From an uncultured Bacilli bacterium (GTDB lineage Bacteria; Bacillota_I; Bacilli_A; RF39; UBA660), in the NCBI GenBank assembly GCA_934169415.1, contig CAKPNP010000030.1, positions 1 to 13,796 on the forward strand: a stretch of DNA of 13,796 nt, in the 5' to 3' direction. This document shows positions 7,191 through 12,550 of the stretch, piece after piece (the stretch's first letter is position 1; each line of letters starts with the position of its first letter). The notes beneath the pieces are model-generated. The model saw only the letters and a list, made by a program, of their open reading frames with translations, did not search any database and had not been told where the DNA came from. Position numbers and translations under genes: made by a program.

Positions 7191-10010
7191 TTATTCTCCT
7201 TTTATAACTATATTTACTAGTTTTTTAGGAACAGTTATTATTTTAACTATTTCTTTATTTTCTATATATTTTACTACATTATCTAAAGAAGTTGCTAAAG
7301 ATTCCATTTCTTCTTTTGTAGTATCCATCAAAACTTCTATTTTTCCTCTTACTTTACCATTTACTTGAACTATCATAGTAAATATTTCTTCACGTGTTTT
7401 TTCTATATCGTAACTTGGCCAATCCTCATAACTAATAGTATCATTATTACCAAGTAATTGCCATAATTCTTCTGTAATATATGGACATATTGGATTTAAT
7501 AATTTTATAAAGCCTAAAGCATATTCCTTTGGAAAAACAGTCTCTTTATATACTGCATTTATAAATATCATTAAACTACTTATAGCAGTATTAAAGTTTA
7601 ATGATTCATAATCTTCTGTTACTTTTTTAACTGTTTGATTATATATTTTTTCTAGATTTTTATTTTCTTTATCAGCTATTTTATTTTCACTTGTATATAG
7701 TCTATAAACTCTATCTAAAAATCTACGAGAACCTTCAACACCTGTTTTACTCCAAGGTTTATCAGCTTCAAGTGGTCCCATAAACATTTCATAAAGTCTT
7801 AATGTATCAGCACCATAAGTATTTACTATATCATTAGGATTAACTGCATATTCAGGATATCTTTTTCCCATTTTAATACCATTTTCACCTAAGATCATAC
7901 CTTGATGAACTAGTTTTTTAAACGGTTCAGCAACGCCTACAATTCCTTTATCATATAAGTAATTATTCCACATTCTTGAATATAATAAATGTCCTACAGC
8001 ATGTTCTGGTCCACCTACATATAAATCTACTGGCATCCAATGATCAAGTAATTCCTTATTAGCTAAAGCCTCATTATTATCTGGATCAATATATCTTAAG
8101 AAATACCAACTAGATCCAGCACTACCTGGCATAGTAGAAGTTTCACGTTTAGCTCTTCTTCCTTTATATTCTATATTTACCCAATCAGTTGCATTTTCAA
8201 GTGGTGCCCTACCACCTTTTGCTTTATAATCAGCTAACTCTGGTAAAATTAAAGGTAATTCAGAGTCCTCTAATACATCACTCGTTCCATCTAAATAATG
8301 AACTACTGGTATTGGTTCTCCCCAATATCTTTGACGAGCAAAAATCCAATCACGTAAACGATAATTAACTTTTTTAGTACCTATATTATTTTTTTCTAGA
8401 TACTCTATCATTTTATCTATTGCTTCTTTTTTATTTAATCCATTTAAAAAATTAGAATTAATATGAATTCCATCTCCTGACATAGCAGTATTATTCATAC
8501 AATAATTAAATGTTTTTATATGTAATTCATCTTTGATTTCTTTTTCTATTACATCTTTATTTACCCACTCAACACTAAATTTTTCATCTTCATCCAAATT
8601 TTGTTCTACTTGATGATTTGAATTTAAATTAAATAGTAAACCGGTACTTTCAATCTCAAAGTATTTATCTTTATTATAAGCATAATAATGATGATTAATT
8701 TTAAATGTTTCTTTAACAAATTCTAAATCATCATATCCTGTTTCTTCTTTTATTTCTCTTAATGCACATGTAATAGCATCCTCACTTGCTAATCTAGTTC
8801 CACCAACAAATAATCTGCCACCTAATGTTTTCCAATTTATAGTTAAATATTTATCATTTTCTTTATCATAAACTATAGCAACTATACTATCTTTATGTAT
8901 CCCGTTTTCATTAGGTGTTCCTGTTGTTTCTTCTAGTACTTGTACTATATCTAAATCAAATTTTTTAGCAAACTCATAATCTCTTTCATCATGGGCAGGA
9001 ACAGCCATAATAGCTCCCTCACCATAAGTAGATAAAACATAATCAGCTATCCAAATTGGAATACATTTATTAGTAACAGGATTTATTGCATAAGCTCCTG
9101 TAAATACACCTGTTTTTTCCTTATTTAATTCAGTTCTTTCCATTTCAGATTTTAAAGCACATGCTTTTTTATAATTATCAACACTTTCTTTTCTATCCAT
9201 AGTAGTTATACTATCAACTAACTCATGTTCTGGAGCAAGTACACAGTATGTTGCTCCAAATAATGTATCACATCTTGTTGTAAATACTGTAAATGATAAA
9301 TCACTATCTTTAACCTTAAAATTAACAGTCGCACCTATACTTTTACCAATCCAGTTTCTTTGCATTTCCTTAGTAGATTCTGGCCAGTTAAGATTATCAA
9401 GTCCATCAAGTAATTTTTCAGCATACTTAGGAATATCTATTACCCATTGTTTCATATTCTTACGAACTACTGGATAACCTCCACGTTCACTTTTACCATC
9501 TATTATTTCATCATTAGCTAAAACAGTACCTAACTCTTCACACCAATTTACTGGCATATCTACATATTTAGCTAAACCATCAAGATATAATTGTTTAAAT
9601 ATCCACTGAGTCCATTTATAAAATTTTGGATCATGAGTAGAAATTTCTCTACTCCAATCATAAGATAAACCTAATAATTTAAGTTGTTCTTTAAATGTCT
9701 CAATATTTTTTTCAGTAAATCCATTAGGATGTTTACCTGTTTTTATAGCAAATTGCTCAGCAGGAAGTCCAAATGAATCAAATCCAATTGGATGAAGTAC
9801 ATTATATCCTTGCATCCTCTTCATACGAGCTATTATATCTGTTGCAGTATAGCCTTCTGGATGACCAGCATGAAGCCCTACTCCTGATGGGTATGGAAAC
9901 ATATCCAAAGCATAATATTTTGGTTTACTAAAATCCCATATATCAGTTTTAAAAGTTTCGTGTTCTTCCCAATATTTTCTCCATTTTTCTTCTATTTTTT
10001 GTGTATCCAT
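7191..10010 (-). CDS. leuS: Leucyl-tRNA synthetase with an inserted Nudix hydrolase domain
   Basis: Class I synthetase charging tRNA-Leu, bacterial type. It is 939 residues against the usual ~800-870. Order: catalytic start with HIGH-type HAGH (47-50); CP1 editing domain with TTRCDT (244-249; usually TTRPDT) and GEGAIMAVPAHDERDYEF (330-347), which keep the editing Thr and the Asp in ERD; a ~145-residue insertion (about 361-507) with a full Nudix box; return to the family at SGDGIHINSNFLNGL; RLRDW..RQRYWGEPIP (551-568); KMSKS-loop variant KMGKR (713-717); anticodon-binding domain; C-terminal domain ending in VNGKVRGK and KIITVPKKLVNIVIKG. ATG 10010 has AGGAGG at 10018-10023. It overlaps the upstream membrane-protein gene by 19 bases and feeds directly into metG. 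There is no T-box leader. The frame is clean throughout, so the insertion belongs to the protein. Confidence 0.96.
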   Translation of the reverse strand: MDTQKIEEKWRKYWEEHETFKTDIWDFSKPKYYALDMFPYPSGVGLHAGHPEGYTATDIIARMKRMQGYNVLHPIGFDSFGLPAEQFAIKTGKHPNGFTEKNIETFKEQLKLLGLSYDWSREISTHDPKFYKWTQWIFKQLYLDGLAKYVDMPVNWCEELGTVLANDEIIDGKSERGGYPVVRKNMKQWVIDIPKYAEKLLDGLDNLNWPESTKEMQRNWIGKSIGATVNFKVKDSDLSFTVFTTRCDTLFGATYCVLAPEHELVDSITTMDRKESVDNYKKACALKSEMERTELNKEKTGVFTGAYAINPVTNKCIPIWIADYVLSTYGEGAIMAVPAHDERDYEFAKKFDLDIVQVLEETTGTPNENGIHKDSIVAIVYDKENDKYLTINWKTLGGRLFVGGTRLASEDAITCALREIKEETGYDDLEFVKETFKINHHYYAYNKDKYFEIESTGLLFNLNSNHQVEQNLDEDEKFSVEWVNKDVIEKEIKDELHIKTFNYCMNNTAMSGDGIHINSNFLNGLNKKEAIDKMIEYLEKNNIGTKKVNYRLRDWIFARQRYWGEPIPVVHYLDGTSDVLEDSELPLILPELADYKAKGGRAPLENATDWVNIEYKGRRAKRETSTMPGSAGSSWYFLRYIDPDNNEALANKELLDHWMPVDLYVGGPEHAVGHLLYSRMWNNYLYDKGIVGVAEPFKKLVHQGMILGENGIKMGKRYPEYAVNPNDIVNTYGADTLRLYEMFMGPLEADKPWSKTGVEGSRRFLDRVYRLYTSENKIADKENKNLEKIYNQTVKKVTEDYESLNFNTAISSLMIFINAVYKETVFPKEYALGFIKLLNPICPYITEELWQLLGNNDTISYEDWPSYDIEKTREEIFTMIVQVNGKVRGKIEVLMDTTKEEMESLATSLDNVVKYIENKEIVKIITVPKKLVNIVIKGE
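8490..8930 (-). other. Nudix hydrolase domain embedded in the LeuRS editing domain
   Basis: LeuRS residues about 361-507. The Nudix signature GX5EX7REUXEEXG is complete at 404-426: Gly404, Glu410, Arg418, Glu419, Glu422, Glu423, Gly425, so the metal-binding glutamates are kept. It begins with a typical first strand (DSIVAIVYDKENDKYL). In Bacillus LeuRS only a short loop joins the same two flanks. Nudix enzymes hydrolyse nucleoside diphosphates linked to another moiety; the substrate here is unknown. Boundaries are judged by eye against remembered family sequences. Confidence 0.88.
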
Positions 10011-10351
10011 TTTTCTTCCTCCTTTTTTAAGCTTATTCCGATTACATGATATGAAAGTAACATCAAAGGTACTATAACAAGTAATCCTATTAATAATTCA
10101 ATTATAAAATTAGAACTTATAGAACTTACAGTAAAAGAAATAGCTATTATAAATGAATTAACTAAACTTATAACATTAATAAATTTTTTTATATTTATTT
10201 TATCTTTATCTAATTTATATCTTTTAACAAAAAACATAACTTGATTACTTTCTTTAAACTTGTCATATCTCTTTTTTTGAAGTATAACAGTAAATAAATA
10301 AAATAAATATATTAGTGTGAATGCAAATACAAATAACAATATATATTTCAT
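9992..10351 (-). CDS. Small three-helix membrane protein of unknown function, leuS operon
   Basis: A 119-residue protein with a hydrophobic N-terminal helix (2-24, no cleavage site), a charged cytoplasm-like loop (25-56: KKRYDKFKESNQ...VKRYKLDKDKINIKK), a hydrophobic hairpin of two helices (about 57-78 and 82-104) and a basic tail. Similar short membrane proteins are common in Bacillota but I know of no assigned role. The start at 10351 is chosen because GGAGG (10356-10360) sits 4 bases ahead; the frame opens 8 codons earlier at 10375, but that ATG is inside a hairpin and has no ribosome site. Its stop lies inside leuS (19-base overlap), so it is coupled to leuS and metG. Confidence 0.8.
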   Translation of the reverse strand: MKYILLFVFAFTLIYLFYLFTVILQKKRYDKFKESNQVMFFVKRYKLDKDKINIKKFINVISLVNSFIIAISFTVSSISSNFIIELLIGLLVIVPLMLLSYHVIGISLKKEEEKWIHKK

Positions 10352-10371
10352 AATACCTCCAACGATAAAAA

Positions 10372-10390
10372 ACATAGTAAAACACTATGT
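10372..10390 (-). terminator. Hairpin between ZIP gene and leuS operon: terminator and 5' end of leuS-operon mRNA
   Basis: Perfect 7-bp stem (10384-10390 with 10372-10378), 5-base loop, and a U run continuing through 10367 on the minus strand. It lies 37 bases after the ZIP stop and would end that transcript. The leuS-operon promoter is immediately upstream, so mRNA starting there would begin with this hairpin. Confidence 0.65.
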
Positions 10391-10394
10391 ATTT

Positions 10395-10423
10395 ATTATA
10401 TTATAAAATAAGAATATTTACAA
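10395..10423 (-). promoter_or_regulatory. Sigma-A promoter of the membrane protein-leuS-metG operon
   Basis: Minus strand TTGTAA (10418-10423), 17-base spacer, perfect TATAAT (10395-10400). Start of transcription is predicted at about 10388-10390, giving a leader of only ~40 bases, too short for a T-box riboswitch. Confidence 0.65.
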
Positions 10424-10426
10424 TAA

Positions 10427-11224
10427 TTAATTTATGAAAGCAAGATCAAGTATCATCATTATAATAAATCCTAATATTAATCCTATAGTAGATAAATTTT
10501 TATTTTCTCTAATAGATTCTGGAAGTAATTCACGAGCTACAACAATTATCATAGCACCTGCTGCAAAAGATAGTAAAAATGGTAAAAAACTTCTTATCTT
10601 ACTTACTAATATTGCACCTATTACTGCTGATATAGGTTCAACAATAGCAGATAAGGCACCTATTAGAAAACTTTTAAATCTAGATACCCCTTCACTTCTA
10701 AGTGGTAAAGAAACACTTGCTCCTTCAGGAAAGTTTTGTATTCCAATACCTATTGATAGCATAATAGCACCAATTGCTGATAAGCCTTCAATATTTAAAG
10801 CAAGCCCTCCAAAGGCAACACCAAGTGATAGGCCTTCTGGAATATTATGTATAGTTACAGCTGACACTAAAAGTATTTTTCTTTTTAATGAAACTTTATT
10901 AGTTATTTCTTTTTTATCCATTACAACATCGACAATCTTATCAGATATTAAAACAAATAACCCACCAAATACAAAACCAAGTGATGGAAATAACCACGCA
11001 CTATATCCTAAAGTAGTAGATAAATCAATAGAAGGAGTAAGTAATGACCAAAAAGATGCAGCAATCATAACACCAGCACTAAAACCTAAAACAGTATCCA
11101 AAACTTTTTTATTACATTCTTTAAAAAAGCATACTACAAAAGCACCAAGTGCAGTTATACTAAATGTAAAAATACCCGCGATCAATGATTGCATTACAGG
11201 ATTCATTTCATAAAACCAGTTCAA
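10427..11224 (-). CDS. ZIP-family (GufA/ZupT-like) divalent metal transporter
   Basis: Integral membrane protein likely to import Zn2+ or related divalent metals. Numbered from the TTG at 11224 it has 265 residues, normal for the family, with about eight hydrophobic helices. The two metal-site helices carry HNIPEG (126-131) and QNFPEG (163-168), the paired signatures of the GufA branch, followed by EPISA (196-200). A charged loop (KKEITNKVSLKRK, about 104-116) separates the third and fourth helices. The TTG start is chosen because GAGGTG (11233-11238) lies 8 bases ahead; a farther TTG at 11239 overlaps that site, and an ATG at 11206 has none. It is a single-gene unit between two terminators. 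Metal specificity cannot be read from sequence; no metal-regulator operator was recognised. Confidence 0.93.
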   Translation of the reverse strand: MNWFYEMNPVMQSLIAGIFTFSITALGAFVVCFFKECNKKVLDTVLGFSAGVMIAASFWSLLTPSIDLSTTLGYSAWLFPSLGFVFGGLFVLISDKIVDVVMDKKEITNKVSLKRKILLVSAVTIHNIPEGLSLGVAFGGLALNIEGLSAIGAIMLSIGIGIQNFPEGASVSLPLRSEGVSRFKSFLIGALSAIVEPISAVIGAILVSKIRSFLPFLLSFAAGAMIIVVARELLPESIRENKNLSTIGLILGFIIMMILDLAFIN

Positions 11225-11271
11225 TATATAACACCTCAAAATACATGATATGTTATTTTTTTAAAGTATTA

Positions 11272-11298
11272 ATTATAATAGCCCAAATAAAAACTCAA
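11272..11298 (-). promoter_or_regulatory. Possible promoter of the ZIP transporter gene
   Basis: TATAAT at 11272-11277 on the minus strand, about 45 bases before the TTG start, with TTGAGT (11293-11298) at a short 15-base spacing. The -35 overlaps the khpA terminator. The -10 is good, the -35 doubtful. Confidence 0.35.
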
Positions 11299-11317
11299 AT
11301 AAATTAATATTTGAGTT
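11289..11317 (-). terminator. Terminator of the rpsP-khpA operon
   Basis: Ten-bp perfect stem (11292-11301 with 11308-11317), 6-base loop, then TTT and further T-rich sequence on the minus strand. It overlaps the khpA stop codon (11316-11318). Confidence 0.75.
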
Positions 11318-11558
11318 ATAAAGAATCAATATTTATTTTAACTTTACCCAAATTATTTACATAACTTGAAGCTTGAACTATAGTTCTAATAGAATTAGCT
11401 GTAACTCCATTTTTACCTATTACATATTTAATATCATCATTACTAACTAATACTTCTATTATAGTTATATCATCATCTTTTATTTCTTTAATAGATACTG
11501 ATTCTAAATCTTTAACTATACTTTTTACTAAAAAACTAGTTAACTCCACTAAATTCAT
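11316..11558 (-). CDS. khpA: KhpA-type KH-domain RNA-binding protein
   Basis: An 80-residue single KH domain, the usual size of KhpA/YlqC, with the RNA-binding GxxG loop in YVIGKNGVTANSIRTIV (about 45-61). In other Bacillota KhpA pairs with KhpB (Jag/EloR) as a small-RNA/mRNA binder affecting cell elongation and division. Identity rests on length, the KH motif and the conserved position straight after rpsP. It starts 2 bases after the rpsP stop (TAA TT ATG) and has no ribosome site of its own, so translation must be coupled to rpsP. Confidence 0.92.
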   Translation of the reverse strand: MNLVELTSFLVKSIVKDLESVSIKEIKDDDITIIEVLVSNDDIKYVIGKNGVTANSIRTIVQASSYVNNLGKVKINIDSL

Positions 11559-11560
11559 AA

Positions 11561-11833
11561 TTATTTACTCATTTTAGATTCATGAAATTTTTTCATAATT
11601 CCAGCATCTTTTAATAAATTTCTAACTGTATCAGTAGGAATAGCACCATTAGCTAACCATTTAAGAGCTAATTCTTCGTTTACTTTAACTTCTGCTTCAG
11701 TTCCAATTGGATTATAAGTACCTACAGTTTCGATAAATTTACCATCTCTTGGACTTCTTGAATCAGCTGCTACGATACGATAAAATGGTTTTTGTTTACT
11801 ACCCATTCTTTTTAATCTTAATTTAACTGCCAT
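11561..11833 (-). CDS. rpsP: Small ribosomal subunit protein bS16
   Basis: A 90-residue protein of the 30S subunit. It begins MAVKLRLKRMGSKQKPFYRIV and keeps the family core AADSRSPRDGKFIETVGTYNP and WLxxGAxPTDTVRNLL. The start at 11833 has AAGGAG seven bases ahead and matches the universal N-terminus; the frame continues upstream to 11905 but that extension covers the promoter and is not translated. First gene of a two-gene operon with khpA. In many Bacillota rimM and trmD follow; here a terminator and a ZIP gene follow instead. Confidence 0.98.
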   Translation of the reverse strand: MAVKLRLKRMGSKQKPFYRIVAADSRSPRDGKFIETVGTYNPIGTEAEVKVNEELALKWLANGAIPTDTVRNLLKDAGIMKKFHESKMSK

Positions 11834-11857
11834 AATATCACTCCTTTTCTGTAAATA

Positions 11858-11886
11858 ATTGTAACATATAAAATAAGTACTGTCAA
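11858..11886 (-). promoter_or_regulatory. Strong sigma-A promoter of rpsP-khpA
   Basis: Minus strand consensus TTGACA (11881-11886), 17-base spacer, TACAAT (11858-11863) preceded by TGT (extended -10). It lies 25 bases before the ATG and gives a short leader carrying the ribosome site. This is the best promoter in the window, fitting a ribosomal protein gene. Confidence 0.85.
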
Positions 11887-11906
11887 CATAAAATGGTTGA
11901 CACATT

Positions 11907-11930
11907 AAAAAATGCCAATATTATTGACAT
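11907..11930 (-). terminator. Terminator of cotE
   Basis: Eight-bp stem with one G-U pair (arms 11923-11930 and 11912-11919), 3-base loop, then five U (11907-11911) on the minus strand. It begins right after the cotE stop codon. Confidence 0.75.
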
Positions 11931-12461
11931 TTATATATAATTTTCATCTACTTTATCTATTTCTTTTAAATCTTCTTCATTTAATTCTTCATCTATATCA
12001 TCCCAAGGTTCTTCATCTTCTTCTATAGCTATTTTCATTTTTGTTTCCCCTACTATTTCTACGCCCATTTCTTTTTCAATATCAAAAGAAATAGAACCAT
12101 CGTCTAATATATTTACTCTTACACAATTAGGTTGAGATAAACTTCTAACTATTATTTCAGTGTCTCCAGATAAATCTGCATTTTCTTTTACTTTTACATT
12201 GAATAAATCATTATATTCAATTTTTTTATTTACAACAGTAGTTTTTGAATCTTCATCATAAGAATACCAAATATTTACATCAAATGATCCATCTACACCT
12301 ATTTTGTCTCCACTTTTATATCCTTTAAATTTATGATTTATTACCCAACAACCAAGTACTGTAGTTGGTTTATCTTGAGTTTCAATCTTATAATTATCAT
12401 TAAAAGATTTTTTACCTTTTCCTATAACAGCTTTAGTTACAATCTCTTTATATAAAGACAT
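11931..12461 (-). CDS. cotE: CotE-family outer spore coat morphogenetic protein
   Basis: A 176-residue protein matching Bacillus CotE in length (about 181) and layout. Shared blocks as I remember the family: YKEIVTKAVIGKGKK at the N-terminus, TTVLGCWVINHKF, VDGSFDVNIWYSYDEDSKT, IIVRSLSQPNCVRV, VEIVGETK, then a strongly acidic tail (EEDEEPWDDIDEELNEED). In Bacillus CotE is made in the mother cell and scaffolds the outer spore coat. The ATG at 12461 is chosen because GAGGTG (12468-12473) is 6 bases ahead; a GTG three codons upstream lies inside that site. It is a single-gene unit between two terminators. Its presence implies a spore-forming lineage, or a recent descendant of one; no other sporulation gene is in view. 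Confidence 0.92.
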   Translation of the reverse strand: MSLYKEIVTKAVIGKGKKSFNDNYKIETQDKPTTVLGCWVINHKFKGYKSGDKIGVDGSFDVNIWYSYDEDSKTTVVNKKIEYNDLFNVKVKENADLSGDTEIIVRSLSQPNCVRVNILDDGSISFDIEKEMGVEIVGETKMKIAIEEDEEPWDDIDEELNEEDLKEIDKVDENYI

Positions 12462-12478
12462 TTTAATCACCTCTAATT

Positions 12479-12506
12479 TAATGTATGCTACTAAACATTA
12501 AAAGTG
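12479..12506 (-). promoter_or_regulatory. Candidate cotE promoter, sporulation-sigma-like
   Basis: Minus strand CATACATTA (12479-12487) fits the sigma-K -10 pattern CATAnnnTA and nearly fits the sigma-E -10; CACT (12503-12506) lies 15 bases upstream as a weak -35. The same stretch also reads as a poor sigma-A promoter (TTCACT, 17 bases, TACATT). The predicted start falls very close to the ribosome site, which weakens the call. Confidence 0.35.
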
Positions 12507-12510
12507 AACT

Positions 12511-12542
12511 AAAAATAACAAGAAAATTTTCTTGTTATTTTT
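12511..12542 (-). terminator. Perfect palindrome ending the surface-protein gene
   Basis: Sixteen-base arms (12511-12526 and 12527-12542) that are exact reverse complements, with A/T-rich ends giving a U run on either strand. It starts 8 bases after the surface-protein stop codon and should act as an intrinsic terminator. Confidence 0.8.
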
Positions 12543-12550
12543 TTAAGTAA

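Noticed and set aside
7030..7368. Plus-strand 112-codon frame across the metG-leuS junction
   Set aside because: Antisense to the catalytic start of MetRS and the end of LeuRS, with no start signals.
10352..10375. Eight-codon N-terminal extension of the small membrane protein (ATG at 10375)
   Set aside because: The ATG is inside the hairpin arm and has no ribosome site; the next ATG has GGAGG at proper spacing.
10367..10426. T-box riboswitch upstream of the leuS operon
   Set aside because: The space between promoter and start codon is about 40 bases and there is no T-box sequence or specifier stem.
10434..11213. Plus-strand 259-codon frame opposite the ZIP gene
   Set aside because: It mirrors the ZIP frame almost exactly; the minus-strand reading has HNIPEG and QNFPEG motifs, so the plus strand is a shadow.
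11834..11905. 24-codon extension of rpsP
   Set aside because: It covers the -10, -35 and ribosome site, and bS16 starts universally at the internal MAVKLRL.
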